A stretch of 64,000 bases of DNA from Cohnella sp. AR92 (GCF_003990975.1 NZ_RZJR01000013.1:123487-187486); one strand, 5' to 3'. Positions 17,372 to 26,497 are shown, counted from the stretch's first letter. Made by a program: numbers and translations. The notes: generated by a model not told the origin, from the letters alone.

Positions 17372-18025
17372 TTATTCGCCAATCGTAGGCTTTCGACTTC
17401 CGAACGCCAGCTCCCCGAAGCAATCGCTTCGATGGAAGTCGGGCCGTTCGGAGGAGACGGCCTGCCAGCTCAAGTAATGCGGCTGCGGCGTACGATCGCC
17501 GCACTTATAGAAGTTCCCTCTCATTCGAACGCCCGGCTCCGTCCGGAATCCCGGGAACCATTGGCGCAAGAACGCGAACGGGATGCGGAAGGCCAGCTCC
17601 CAATAGGCGCGTCCGCTTGCCGGGTCGGATAAGCCGGCTTGCGCACGGACGCCGAACAGGCTTCCGCCGCTCCCGACCGGTTGCCGCGCTTCCCTGCCCT
17701 CTCCGATCTGAAGCAGCAGCGCTCCTGCCGCGTTCCACTCGAAGTTCAAATATCGCGCGTCCTCTCCCGGGAGAGGCTGGAGGAAAAATTCGACGCAGCT
17801 GTCTTCGTAGACGGGGGAGGCGTCCTGCGCGTACCGGACCGTCGGGTTCTCTTCGAATACTCGGAAGCGAACATCCAGCGCCTCTTCATCATAGCTGACG
17901 CGAACATGAGTCTCCGGCGGATTGTCCGCGTCCAGCCACTGCAGGCGATCGACCGCAAGCGGCGGCAGATCGCCCCCCTCCTTCCGTATCGCGCCGGAAC
18001 GATAAGGAATCTCGTAACGGTCCAT
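17372..18025 (-). CDS. CBM9-like carbohydrate-binding protein
   Basis: A 217-residue protein with a beta-sandwich pattern of the CBM9-like family: HVRVSYDEEALDVRFRVFEENP, the VYEDSCVEFFLQPLPGEDARYLNFEWN stretch and a C-terminal FGELAF. There is no signal peptide, so it is probably cytoplasmic. It is the third gene of an operon, nine bases after the Gfo/Idh/MocA dehydrogenase; members of this family often accompany sugar-catabolic genes, but the bound sugar is unknown. The ribosome binding site is weak, so translation may be coupled to the gene upstream. Confidence 0.75.
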   Translation of the reverse strand: MDRYEIPYRSGAIRKEGGDLPPLAVDRLQWLDADNPPETHVRVSYDEEALDVRFRVFEENPTVRYAQDASPVYEDSCVEFFLQPLPGEDARYLNFEWNAAGALLLQIGEGREARQPVGSGGSLFGVRAQAGLSDPASGRAYWELAFRIPFAFLRQWFPGFRTEPGVRMRGNFYKCGDRTPQPHYLSWQAVSSERPDFHRSDCFGELAFGSRKPTIGE

Positions 18026-18034
18026 CGTTCCGCG

Positions 18035-19057
18035 TTAAGGAACCAGAACCCAAGCGCCGCGTTGATCCGCCGACTCCCGCTCCGCCGTGACGATCTCGAT
18101 GCTCGCCTTCGTGCTGGCCGGAGTCGCCGCTTCGATCGGGCGATCCCCCGCCACCGCTTCGACGAATGCCTTAATCTGATAGTAATAGCCTTGGTCCTCC
18201 GCCAGTTCGGCGAAGAAGCCTGCTCCATCGTTCGGATTCACCTTGACTCTGCTGCCGTCGAATTGCAGGTTCCCGCGTTCGAAGTTGATCTTGTAGCCCA
18301 TCTCGAAGCCGAAATCCCCGTTTAGCGTCCAATCGACGTGGGAGGATACGACCTTGCCGTCGGCATAGCGGTATTGAGTCGAGACGATATCGTACCCGCT
18401 GCCCGGAATGACGTTGCGGCCGATGCTCGATACCGCCTCCGGCTTGCCGAACAGCCAGTTGACCGTATCGGTGTCATGAACGTGCATGTCGAGCAGGGCG
18501 CCGCCGCCCTTCTCCTTAACAAGCACCCAAGGGCCCCAGGAAGGAGTGCCTCCGCCGCGATAGAAGTGTGCGCTCGTAGCCGAGCCGAACCGTCCGCTCT
18601 CGACGAGCTCCTGCAGATAGACATAGGCCGGCCAGAAGCGCAGGCATTGCCCGATCAGGAGCTGCTTCCCGTTCGCCTCCGCCGCCGCGACCATGTCGTC
18701 GCATTCCGCGGCGTTCATCGCCATCGGCTTCTCGCAGAGCACGTGAACGCCGCTATTCAAGCACTGGATCGTCACGTCGCGATGAAGGAAAGTCGGCAGG
18801 GTGATGTCGACGATATCCAACTTCTCGTTGTTCAGCATTTCTTCGACGGACGTATACTTGCTGAAGCGGCCGTAGTCTATCGCATGCTCGGACGACGTCT
18901 CGATATTGCCGCCTCCGCCTTCCCCATTGAGCTTCGCCGCGTCGACGTCGCACAGAGCGACTACCCGCACGGGCGCCCCTTCGCGCTCCAGCCGAAGATA
19001 GTTCTCCAGATGCGTCTTGCCCATGAAGCCGAGTCCGATCAATCCGATGTTCAACAT
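18035..19057 (-). CDS. Gfo/Idh/MocA family oxidoreductase
   Basis: A 340-residue NAD(P)-dependent sugar or inositol dehydrogenase-like enzyme. The Rossmann motif IGLIGLGFMGKTHLENYLR opens the protein, HVLCEKPMAMNAAECDDM holds the catalytic EKP lysine, and GGGALLDMHVHDTDTVNWLFG carries the conserved His/Asp of the active site. The ATG at 19057 overlaps the TAA of the upstream isomerase gene (TAATG), showing translational coupling. It likely acts in sequence with that isomerase on one sugar. Confidence 0.9.
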   Translation of the reverse strand: MLNIGLIGLGFMGKTHLENYLRLEREGAPVRVVALCDVDAAKLNGEGGGGNIETSSEHAIDYGRFSKYTSVEEMLNNEKLDIVDITLPTFLHRDVTIQCLNSGVHVLCEKPMAMNAAECDDMVAAAEANGKQLLIGQCLRFWPAYVYLQELVESGRFGSATSAHFYRGGGTPSWGPWVLVKEKGGGALLDMHVHDTDTVNWLFGKPEAVSSIGRNVIPGSGYDIVSTQYRYADGKVVSSHVDWTLNGDFGFEMGYKINFERGNLQFDGSRVKVNPNDGAGFFAELAEDQGYYYQIKAFVEAVAGDRPIEAATPASTKASIEIVTAERESADQRGAWVLVP

Positions 19058-19905
19058 TAGCGTACCGTCCTTCCCAGAATCGCGTCCATCGACGCGGATG
19101 TATTGTAAACGATCTGCTTCGTATGGTGAGCATACGGCGGGATCATCTCGGCCGAGACATAATCGTCATAACCGATCGCCTCCAGAGCGCGAATGACCGC
19201 CGGGTAGTCCACGTCGCCGGCCAGCAGATCGACGAAGCCGTGCAGCCCGCCCGCTTGGCGGCGATAGTCCTTGAAGTGCACTTTCTTGATCCGCTTGTTC
19301 AGGATCGAGATCCAGTGCTCGGGATAGCCGGCATAGACCACGTTGCCGACGTCGAAGTAGGAGCCCACGAACTCGGAACCGATCTGGTCGATGAAGCCCC
19401 TCATCTCCAGCGGAGACAACAGGAACTTGTTCCACACGTTCTCGATGCCGATCGAGACTTTATGCGCCTCCGCTTCCTTCGCGAGGTCCGCGAAGAAGGA
19501 CAAAGCGTTGTCATAGGCTCTATCGTACGGAACGACAGGAGCGTTCGGGATGAAGTCGACCCCCACGGCACCCGGGACGATCAATACGGTATCGACGCCA
19601 AGCTCGGCGGCGAATTCCAGCTGCTTCTTCGCGATATCGAACGCCTTGCCGCGAATTTGACCGTTCTCGCTGGTCGGAGGATAGTCCCAATACAGTCCGC
19701 TTGCCAAGCTGGATAGCTCGATACCGGTATCGCCCGCGAATTGTCGCAAAGCGCGGACCTCTTGCGCCGAGCTCTCCATGCTGAGCGCCCCCGTCTCGTT
19801 CAGCGACAGCTCGATCCCGTCGAATCCGGCGTCCTTGGCGAGCGCGATGCACTCCTCTATGCTCATTCCTGCCGGGAAAGACCAAATATTGATTCCTTTT
19901 TTCAT
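19057..19905 (-). CDS. Sugar phosphate isomerase/epimerase (AP endonuclease 2 fold)
   Basis: A 282-residue TIM-barrel protein of the xylose-isomerase-like superfamily. Metal-binding acidic and His residues lie in VSIGIENVWNKF, SYFDVGNVVYAGYPE, KKVHFKDYRR and YVSAEMIPP. It is the first gene of a three-gene operon (isomerase, dehydrogenase, CBM9-like) that reads away from a divergent AraC regulator about 165 bases upstream. The substrate is unknown; context implies a plant-polysaccharide-derived sugar. Confidence 0.88.
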   Translation of the reverse strand: MKKGINIWSFPAGMSIEECIALAKDAGFDGIELSLNETGALSMESSAQEVRALRQFAGDTGIELSSLASGLYWDYPPTSENGQIRGKAFDIAKKQLEFAAELGVDTVLIVPGAVGVDFIPNAPVVPYDRAYDNALSFFADLAKEAEAHKVSIGIENVWNKFLLSPLEMRGFIDQIGSEFVGSYFDVGNVVYAGYPEHWISILNKRIKKVHFKDYRRQAGGLHGFVDLLAGDVDYPAVIRALEAIGYDDYVSAEMIPPYAHHTKQIVYNTSASMDAILGRTVR

Positions 19906-20071
19906 CGTCTCGACAGCCTCCTTTGTCCATTACCGCTTATATGCCTCTCATTATAGAGATTGCCGTGTCCCGCGCCTTTAGCAAATCAGCCGGACCTTTT
20001 GCACTGCGCAAGATCAAACTATAATAGATGACATAGGAAAAGCAGCTTGTACGGAAAGGAAGAGTTGACCG

Positions 20072-20980
20072 ATGGAATTCGCTCGCTACACGTTGAGAGA
20101 GATGATTGCGGTGCGCAAGCTGATCTCGTTCCATTACTTCGAGTTCGCCAAGGGCTACGTATTCGAAGGGGAACAGCACGACTTCTGGGAGCTTCTGTAC
20201 GTGGACAAGGGCTCCGTCGAAGTCAGGGCGGACGAGCGGATCCATCAGTTGGAACAGGGGTCGATCATCTTCCACAAGCCGGGCGAGTTCCATACCGTGC
20301 AGGTTAGCCAGCAGCATAAGCCGCCGAATCTGTTCGTGCTCTCCTTCGAATGCGCCTCTCCCTACATGGATAGATTCGAGAATCAAGTTCTTAAACTCGG
20401 CACAAGGGAACGGAATTTGCTTTCGCTGCTGCTGCAGGAGGGCATTCATTCCTTCGAGCCCCCCTACGACAATTCGCACGGGCATGAGCTCGTCAGCCGC
20501 GAGGACGCTCCGTTCGCGAGCGAGCAGGCGATGCGCAATCATCTGGAGACGCTGCTTATCGGCCTGATCCGCGAGCTGGACGATGCCAATCGGCGAGAGC
20601 TTCCTCCTCATCGCAAGCCCGCTTCCTTCCAGACCGAGAAGGCCGAACAGCAGACGGCGGAACGAATTCTCTCGTATATGCGATCGCACCTCGCCGAGCC
20701 GCTTACGCTGGACGCGCTGTGCAGGGAGCTTCATATCGGCAAGAGCCGGCTGAAGGAGATCTTCCTCGCGCAAGCCGGCACCGGTCCGATGGAATGCTTC
20801 AAGCAGTTGAAGATCGAAGAGGCCAAGTCGCTGATCCGCGAGCGGCAATACAACTTCACGGAGATCGCCTCCATGCTCGGATACGGCAGCATTCATTATT
20901 TCTCGCGCGCCTTCAAGAAAGCGACGGGCATGTCGCCGTCCGAATATGCGCGAACCGCCAAGGCCCGCGTGAAGCCGTAG
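20072..20980 (+). CDS. AraC family transcriptional regulator
   Basis: A 302-residue regulator. The N-terminal cupin (residues about 15-100, with HDFWELLYVDKGSVEV and IFHKPGEFHTVQV) is the effector-binding domain, and the C-terminal ~100 residues hold two helix-turn-helices (LTLDALCRELHIGKSRLKEIF and FTEIASMLGYGSIHYFSRAFKKATGMSPSEYA). It is divergent from the isomerase operon and is its likely activator. ATG has AAGGAAGAG upstream. Confidence 0.92.
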   Translation: MEFARYTLREMIAVRKLISFHYFEFAKGYVFEGEQHDFWELLYVDKGSVEVRADERIHQLEQGSIIFHKPGEFHTVQVSQQHKPPNLFVLSFECASPYMDRFENQVLKLGTRERNLLSLLLQEGIHSFEPPYDNSHGHELVSREDAPFASEQAMRNHLETLLIGLIRELDDANRRELPPHRKPASFQTEKAEQQTAERILSYMRSHLAEPLTLDALCRELHIGKSRLKEIFLAQAGTGPMECFKQLKIEEAKSLIRERQYNFTEIASMLGYGSIHYFSRAFKKATGMSPSEYARTAKARVKP

Positions 20981-20999
20981 GCGGGAACGAACGAGAAGA

Positions 21000-21041
21000 G
21001 GGGTTGATTTTCCGTCATCCCTGACGGAAGATCAACCCCTT
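21000..21041. terminator. Terminator-like hairpin between convergent genes
   Basis: GGGGTTGATTTTCCGTCA pairs with TGACGGAAGATCAACCCC around a tiny loop. There is no long T-run on either side, so it is a strong hairpin shared by the AraC gene and the convergent CdaS-like gene rather than a canonical terminator. Confidence 0.6.
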
Positions 21042-21079
21042 CGCGACGCTCTTGATTGGCTATTCGATTCGATATGGGA

Positions 21080-21697
21080 TCAAGAAGAGAGGGAGACGGA
21101 AATCAGCTTCCCGTCCAGCACGACCGAGGTCGCTCCGCTATTGGAGATCAGCAGGAGGAGGGCGTCGCATCGCTCCGACAGCCCGACGGCGGACAGCTCG
21201 CGAACGTCGTACATCCGGTCCCAGAAGATGGCCTTCGTTAGCGGCAGGATATTGGCCGCGGAGACGATCGTATCCCCCTGAATCAGAACGGCTCCCTCCT
21301 GCAGTCCGCTTGCGGGATGGAACAGCGTCTCCAGCAGCTGGCTGGAGATCCGGGCATGGATCGGCGTTCCTCCGCTTATGTGAGGAAGCACGGAATCGTT
21401 CCGCTCGATCGCGATTAGGGCGGAATAGCCCTTGGAGCCCAGCCGATGAATGGCCCGGGAGATCTCCTTGCTCTTCCCCGTATGCTCGGATAAGAGCCCG
21501 TCCAGCAGATAAGTGGACGTCAACGTCTCCATCGCGGCGAATTTTCTGGAGATGTCCTCTATCGCATTCAGGAAGCGAATATTGTTCTGCTCGAATTGCG
21601 TCAGCTCGAGCTCCAATGTCTCCGATATACCGGCGAGTTTCTTGGCAAGCTCCTTCCTTAGCAAGGGCAGGTTGCCGCTAACGTCGCTAAACTCCAT
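21080..21697 (-). CDS. CdaS-like DisA_N protein lacking catalytic motifs (pseudo-cyclase)
   Basis: A 205-residue paralogue of the adjacent CdaS, with the same two N-terminal helices and a DisA_N fold (TGKSKEISRAIHRLGSKGYSALIAIER, TPIHARISSQLLETLFHP, TIVSAANILPLTK). The two signature motifs are changed: DGA is EGA (134-136), and the GTRHRAA segment aligns with DVRELSA (about 164-170), so His and one Arg are lost. Diadenylate cyclases need the Asp for metal and the RHR for ATP, so it is probably inactive. ATG 21697 has AAGGAGGGGG upstream, 27 bases after the cdaS stop; the two are surely co-transcribed. It may modulate CdaS as a partner subunit. Confidence 0.85.
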   Translation of the reverse strand: MEFSDVSGNLPLLRKELAKKLAGISETLELELTQFEQNNIRFLNAIEDISRKFAAMETLTSTYLLDGLLSEHTGKSKEISRAIHRLGSKGYSALIAIERNDSVLPHISGGTPIHARISSQLLETLFHPASGLQEGAVLIQGDTIVSAANILPLTKAIFWDRMYDVRELSAVGLSERCDALLLLISNSGATSVVLDGKLISVSLSS

Positions 21698-21724
21698 CCC
21701 GTCCCCCTCCTTGCGGCCCGTTCG

Positions 21725-22345
21725 TTATTCCCGCTCCATAAAATAAAAAGGATACAGGAATCCGTCGTAGGCGAACGATTCCTTGCCCGTCTCCTCCGAG
21801 ACGACGAAGACCAGAGAATCCGTATGCTCGGACAATCCGATAGCCGCTCGATGCCGGGTTCCCATTTTCCGATGGCTGTAGGCCTTCTTCGTTAACGGGA
21901 GCACGTTGGCGGCCGATACGATCCGGTCGTTGCGAATAATGACGGCGCCGTCGTGAAGGGGCGTTCCGACATTGAAGATGGATTCCAGCAGCGCAGCCGA
22001 GAGCTCCGCGTCCAATGGGATACCGGCCGTTATCCGTTCCTCCAACGGAGTGTAGCGCTCAATGACGATAAGCGCGCCCGTCCGCTTGGCGCTCAACTGC
22101 CGTACCGCCCGGAAGATCTCGCTGCACTTATTCGTATAGGGATCCAATAAGCGGGTTAGATGATACGTCGACGCGATCTGGGCGATATCCGTGAAGCTCT
22201 TGGAGAGCTGCCGAAGATCCCTTAAGAGATCCTCGCCGTCCTCTCCGAGAGAGGACAGGATGTCCTTGACTTTAACGGAGAGATCGCTGAATTGGCTTCT
22301 CAGGTCGACGGATTCCAGGGACACGCCTTCGCTCGAACACTCCAC
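21725..22345 (-). CDS. cdaS: Sporulation-type diadenylate cyclase
   Basis: CdaS makes c-di-AMP from two ATP, in B. subtilis during spore formation. The 206-residue product matches the 207 residues of B. subtilis CdaS: two N-terminal helices (inhibitory in the known enzyme), then DisA_N with NVGTPLHDGAVIIRNDRI (Asp132-Gly-Ala) and GTRHRAAIGLSE (Arg164-His-Arg166). The longest frame runs to 22492, but GTG 22345 has GAGGAGGAG seven bases upstream and gives the family length. A CATACTC hexamer upstream is faintly like a sigma-G -10, but no convincing -35 is seen. A degenerate paralogue follows 27 bases downstream. Confidence 0.9.
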   Translation of the reverse strand: MECSSEGVSLESVDLRSQFSDLSVKVKDILSSLGEDGEDLLRDLRQLSKSFTDIAQIASTYHLTRLLDPYTNKCSEIFRAVRQLSAKRTGALIVIERYTPLEERITAGIPLDAELSAALLESIFNVGTPLHDGAVIIRNDRIVSAANVLPLTKKAYSHRKMGTRHRAAIGLSEHTDSLVFVVSEETGKESFAYDGFLYPFYFMERE

Positions 22346-22542
22346 GCGCCTCTCCTCCTCTGTCTGCTTATATTCTCCAGTTGCGGAAAGAGTATGAACG
22401 GCGCCGGGTTCATTGCTAAGAAACGTCATCCAATAAGAAGTATGCCGCCTCGCTGCCTTAGTTCGCTCTCCCATTCGCTCAGGAGACTTCAAGGCTCAGA
22501 ATGGCCGAGCATTAAGAGCGATGGGGATACGGGGAGCCTCTC

Positions 22543-22570
22543 ACAACCAACAACCAACAACCAACAACCA
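22543..22570. repeat. Heptamer tandem repeat (ACAACCA)x4
   Basis: Four perfect copies of ACAACCA stand between the CdaS gene and the terminator of the sugar transporter operon. Such short repeats change length by slippage. Confidence 0.9.
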
Positions 22571-22597
22571 AAAAAGCACCCCGATGGGGTGCTTTTT
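22570..22597 (-). terminator. Terminator after the sugar ABC transporter operon
   Basis: AAAAAAGCACCCC and GGGGTGCTTTTT form a perfect stem around GAT, with A and T runs on both sides. It follows the stop of the permease gene at 22610. Confidence 0.92.
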
Positions 22598-22609
22598 GAG
22601 CACGATTTC

Positions 22610-23527
22610 CTACTCCTTGACGCCGCCGACCTGCAGCCCGGTAACGAAGTGCCTCTGCAGGAAAGGATATACGACGAGGATCGGAGCCGCTGCGACGATC
22701 GTGATCGCCGCGCGGATCGACAACGGCGTGACCATGTTAGAGATCTGGCCGGCCGCCGACGTGGAGGTCTGCGTCGTATTGGAATTCATTGTCGATTGAA
22801 GCAGCTTCATCAGCTCGAATTGCAGCGTGCTTAGATTCTGCCTCGAAGAGGTGTACAGGAACGTATCGAACCAGGAGTTCCATTGTCCGACGGCGATGAA
22901 CAGCGAGATCGTCGCAAGGACCGGCGCGCAGAGCGGAAGAATGATGCTCATGAACACCCGGAAGTCGCCGGCTCCGTCAAGCCTTCCCGATTCGATCAGG
23001 CTCTCGGGCAGCGTCTTGATGTACGTCCGTACGACAAGCACGTTGAAGGCGCTGATCAATCCGGCCGTTCCGCTCGGAACGAGAATGTAGACGAGGAACG
23101 TATTCAGCAGATGCAGGTCCTTGACGATGAAGTAGGTCGGAATGACGCCGGCGCTGAAGTACATCGTCAAGATGAAAATAATGGTGATCGAGCGGCGGAA
23201 CATGAATTCCTTGCGGCTTAGCGCGTAAGCCAGCATAGCGGTCAGAAAGACCCCGACGAAGGTAGCGACGACCGTCCGCGCGATCGATACCCAGAAGGCG
23301 TGGCCGACGTCCCCGGTCGCGAACACCGCCTTGTAGTTGCTGAATGTCCAGATTCTCGGGAGCACGTAGATGCCCCCGCGGGTGGTGTCCACCCCGCTGT
23401 TGAAGGAGACCGCGAGCGTATTCAGAAAAGGGTACAGCGTGACGACGGCGATGGCGATCATGAAGATCGTATTCAGGGTGTGGAAGACGAAAGGCTCCAC
23501 CCGTACTCGTTTGGTTGCGGTTCGCAT
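22610..23527 (-). CDS. Sugar ABC transporter permease, LplC/YtcP type
   Basis: A 305-residue inner-membrane subunit with six helices. The EAA loop reads SGRLDGAGDFRVFMSIILPLCAPVLATI, the site that contacts the ATPase, and the protein ends with the typical FVTGLQVGGVKE. ATG 23527 has GAAGGAGG at optimal spacing and lies 12 bases after the stop of the partner permease. No ATPase gene is present, as usual for LplABC-like systems, which share a general MsmX-type ATPase. Confidence 0.92.
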   Translation of the reverse strand: MRTATKRVRVEPFVFHTLNTIFMIAIAVVTLYPFLNTLAVSFNSGVDTTRGGIYVLPRIWTFSNYKAVFATGDVGHAFWVSIARTVVATFVGVFLTAMLAYALSRKEFMFRRSITIIFILTMYFSAGVIPTYFIVKDLHLLNTFLVYILVPSGTAGLISAFNVLVVRTYIKTLPESLIESGRLDGAGDFRVFMSIILPLCAPVLATISLFIAVGQWNSWFDTFLYTSSRQNLSTLQFELMKLLQSTMNSNTTQTSTSAAGQISNMVTPLSIRAAITIVAAAPILVVYPFLQRHFVTGLQVGGVKE

Positions 23528-23538
23528 GTGGGCCTCCT

Positions 23539-24519
23539 TCAAATCAGTCGTTCTTCGCCAAGGCGCTTGGCGATCGAGTTAGCCATGAATAACAGGACGA
23601 TGCTGACAACGGTCTTGAAGATGCCCGCCGCGGTGCCGAGCGAATAGTTGCCGATCCTAAGCCCGTACTTCAGCACGAAGATGTCAATCGTCTCCGACCA
23701 ATCGACAACTTGGCCGTTGCCGAGGAAGTACTGCACTTCGAAGCCGCCGCCATTGAGAATCCAGCCCAGGTTCATAATGAGCAGAATGATAATGACCGGC
23801 TTGATGCCCGGGAGGGTGATGTGCCATATTTTCCGATATCGGCTCGCTCCGTCCATCTCCGCCGCTTCGTAAAGCGAGGGGTCGATGGCCGAGATCGCCG
23901 CAAGGTAAATGATGGCGTTCCAACCGACTTCTTTCCATACGTTCGAGGCTCCGACGATTCCCCAGAAATACTTCCCTTCGCCTAGCCAGAGAATTGGACT
24001 ATCGATCAAATGTAGCTTCATCAGCACGATATTGACGATCCCGTCCTCGGTGGACAATGACGTCGCGACGATTCCCGTTACGATTACCCAGGACAGAAAG
24101 TGCGGCAGGTAAGATATCGTCTGGATCCATCGCTTGAAGAAGCTGCGTTTGATCTCCTGGAGCAGAATCGCGAATCCGATAGCGGTTATGAAGCTTAGTA
24201 CCAGACTGATTACGCTCATGGCGATCGTGTTGCGCAGCACCCTCGTGAAGCCTTCGTCCATGAACAGGAACTTGAATTGGTCGAGCCCGACCCATTGCTG
24301 AGAGAAAATGCTTCCGCCCCTCGGTTTATATTGCTGGAAGGCCATCAACCAGCCCCACAAGGGCACATAGGCAAAGATGATTACGTAAATCAGCATCGGC
24401 ACTGACATTAGAATAAGCTGACCCTGGCTCACGAACCGCTGCCAGAACGTCTGGTTGCGCCGTTGCGGTTTAGTCTTCGGCATCGCCTCGATTTTGTTAT
24501 CCTGGACCGTACTCTTCAC
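23539..24519 (-). CDS. Sugar ABC transporter permease, LplB/YtcP type
   Basis: A 326-residue inner-membrane subunit with six helices. The EAA loop is EAAEMDGASRYRKIWHITLPGIKP, and NAIIYLAAISAIDPSLYE precedes it. Start is GTG 24519 with AGGAGG eight bases upstream. It pairs with the permease downstream (12-base gap) to form the channel for the solute-binding lipoprotein encoded upstream. Confidence 0.92.
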   Translation of the reverse strand: MKSTVQDNKIEAMPKTKPQRRNQTFWQRFVSQGQLILMSVPMLIYVIIFAYVPLWGWLMAFQQYKPRGGSIFSQQWVGLDQFKFLFMDEGFTRVLRNTIAMSVISLVLSFITAIGFAILLQEIKRSFFKRWIQTISYLPHFLSWVIVTGIVATSLSTEDGIVNIVLMKLHLIDSPILWLGEGKYFWGIVGASNVWKEVGWNAIIYLAAISAIDPSLYEAAEMDGASRYRKIWHITLPGIKPVIIILLIMNLGWILNGGGFEVQYFLGNGQVVDWSETIDIFVLKYGLRIGNYSLGTAAGIFKTVVSIVLLFMANSIAKRLGEERLI

Positions 24520-24581
24520 CGGCTCCGCCTCCTCGCGCTTAAAGTCTCATAACGGATTCCTTATTCCGCTTCAAGGAAACG

Positions 24582-24612
24582 GGAAGGCAAGAAGTCTTTC
24601 TTCCTGCCTTCC
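24582..24612 (-). other. Intercistronic hairpin between lipoprotein and permease genes
   Basis: GGAAGGCAGGAA and TTCTTGCCTTCC pair on the minus strand between the solute-binding protein gene and the permease gene. No T-run follows. Such hairpins usually partially stop transcription or protect the abundant binding-protein mRNA. Confidence 0.6.
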
Positions 24613-24635
24613 GCTCCTATTCCTGCGGGAATGAC

Positions 24636-26375
24636 TTATTTGCTGCTCCAGTTATCCTGGCGCCACTTCAACTGCGAGTTGACGCGGTCGAGGTACGCCT
24701 TCGTATCAACCTTGCCCATCGCGTTCGAGTATTCGTTCCAGACGCTGTCGAAGTTCTCAGGCTTGGTCAGGATCGCCTTCGGCAAATACTTGAGCGCCAG
24801 ATCCTTCATCTTCTGATCGGCGATCTTAGCCGGCGAACCGTCGACGAGGTCGATGTTCCATGCCGGATACGAGATGCGGTTCTCCGGAGGAGGCGAGAAG
24901 AAGTCGGACCAAAGCTTGTGGCCGTAAGCGGCGAGAAGCTCCTGATCGATCGGCTTCAGAGTCGCGAAGAATTCGTCCGGTTGGTTGCCCGGCGTGTCCG
25001 CATTGCCGTCCGGGTAGTTGCCTTCAAGCTTCGGAATGGCGTTCAGCAGCGCTTCCGCCTTATTCGCTTTCTTCCAAGCGACGTCGTCCTGCTGCTTGCG
25101 TTGCTCCGGCGTCCGGTAGTAGAGGCCGTTGTCGCCGACTTGATAGTCTTGGCCTTCGATGCCCCAGTTGATAATCTTGGAGTATTTCTCGGTAACCATC
25201 GCGTCGAGGAACTTCAGAATCCGTACCGGATCCGCGGCTTTCGTCGTGATGCCGACGCCGTTCACCAGGTTGACGGTCGGACGGTCCAGGTAATAATCCT
25301 TGATGGAAGGATCATATACGAGCGGGAGGCCGACGTACATACGATCGAACTTCTCCTGCGACTTCAGCGTATCTTCGCCCTGCTGGAAGTTCCAGTGCTG
25401 GTCGAACATGCCGAGCACGCGTCCGCTTGCGATCTTGGCGAGATACTGGTCGTAGTTCTGGGCGAACGCTTCCTTGTCGACGATGCCCTTCGCGTTCTCG
25501 TCGTTGAGCTTCTTGTAATATGGCTTGGAGATGTCATTGCCTTCGAAGAGAGACGCGACATTCGTATTCGGATCGACGACGACTTGGCCGTCGTTCGGAT
25601 ATCCGGCGAGATGCTCCGGCGCGTTGCGAAGGCCGAATACCCGCCAGTCGAACGCAAGCGTCGTATAGCCGATCGTCGGCTGGCCGTCGATCTCCGGATA
25701 CTTAGCCTTGTACTTCTCGATCAAGTCGAAGTACTCGTCCAGCGACGTAATCTTCGGATAGCCGAATTCCTTCAGAATCGCTTTCTGGATATAGAACGCC
25801 GGTCCTTGGTAGATCGTCGGCTTGAAGTCGCCTTGGTAGACTCCGAAGTTCGGCAGCCAGTAAATATGTCCATCGTCCGGATCCTTCAGCATGTTCCATA
25901 CTTTCTCGTAATGCTTCTTCAGATTCGGCGCGTTCTTCTCGATCAGATCTTCCAGAGGAATCATCGCACCGGCAGCCGTCAGTTTCGCGTTGGCCGTGAT
26001 CATGTCCGGATAGTCGCCGCCCGCGATCATAACGCCGAGCTTCTGCTCCAAGTCGCCGACGAGGTATTCTTCCTTCAGAGTAACGCCTAACTCATCTTTA
26101 AAGACTTTGTAGATCTTGTTGTCGTCCGTGGGCACAACGCCGCCGTAGCCGTTGAAGAAGCTGATCGTGACCGGATCCAGTTTCTCCTCGCCTCCAGCGC
26201 TTGGCGAAGCGGAAGCCGATGCCGATGCGGACGGAGAATTGCCTGCTTGATTGGCCGCCTCGGAAGGACTTGCGTTACCGTTGTTGCTATTGTTGGAACA
26301 ACCCGCCAGCACAAGACTAGCTGCGAATGTGGATGCCATAACGGACATCCAGGTTTTTCTTGCCATAACCCCCAT
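24636..26375 (-). CDS. Extracellular sugar-binding lipoprotein of the ABC importer
   Basis: A 579-residue solute-binding protein, long as in the LplA/YtcQ subfamily. A lipobox LVLAGC (Cys about residue 25) follows a signal peptide, and a Ser/Ala/Pro-rich linker leads to the two-lobed binding domain. Motifs such as TISFFNGYGG, VMIAGGDYPDMITANAK and the ADPVRILKFLDAMVTEKYSKIINWGIEG stretch are typical. ATG 26375 has GAAGGAGGG at good spacing. A cre-like site lies in its promoter region and a YesM/YesN system lies upstream, which probably induces it. The sugar is not deducible; an oligosaccharide is likely. Confidence 0.92.
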   Translation of the reverse strand: MGVMARKTWMSVMASTFAASLVLAGCSNNSNNGNASPSEAANQAGNSPSASASASASPSAGGEEKLDPVTISFFNGYGGVVPTDDNKIYKVFKDELGVTLKEEYLVGDLEQKLGVMIAGGDYPDMITANAKLTAAGAMIPLEDLIEKNAPNLKKHYEKVWNMLKDPDDGHIYWLPNFGVYQGDFKPTIYQGPAFYIQKAILKEFGYPKITSLDEYFDLIEKYKAKYPEIDGQPTIGYTTLAFDWRVFGLRNAPEHLAGYPNDGQVVVDPNTNVASLFEGNDISKPYYKKLNDENAKGIVDKEAFAQNYDQYLAKIASGRVLGMFDQHWNFQQGEDTLKSQEKFDRMYVGLPLVYDPSIKDYYLDRPTVNLVNGVGITTKAADPVRILKFLDAMVTEKYSKIINWGIEGQDYQVGDNGLYYRTPEQRKQQDDVAWKKANKAEALLNAIPKLEGNYPDGNADTPGNQPDEFFATLKPIDQELLAAYGHKLWSDFFSPPPENRISYPAWNIDLVDGSPAKIADQKMKDLALKYLPKAILTKPENFDSVWNEYSNAMGKVDTKAYLDRVNSQLKWRQDNWSSK

Positions 26376-26454
26376 GTCTGACCCTCCTTCAAGATTTGCG
26401 GGATTTCGCCGTATTTTGCTTGAAGCGTCCCGTCTCTTTTAATTATGATTTTTA

Positions 26455-26468
26455 TGAATGCGTTTACA
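26455..26468. promoter_or_regulatory. cre-like (CcpA) site upstream of the lipoprotein gene
   Basis: TGAATGCGTTTACA (reverse TGTAAACGCATTCA) matches the cre consensus with one deviation and lies 80 bases upstream of the solute-binding protein start. Confidence 0.5.
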
Positions 26469-26497
26469 ATTAACGGATTATAGGTTCATACCCCCGA

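Noticed and set aside
22543..22570. Short tandem repeat as a CRISPR array
   Set aside because: Four 7-bp units without spacers; no cas genes in the window. No CRISPR array was seen anywhere.
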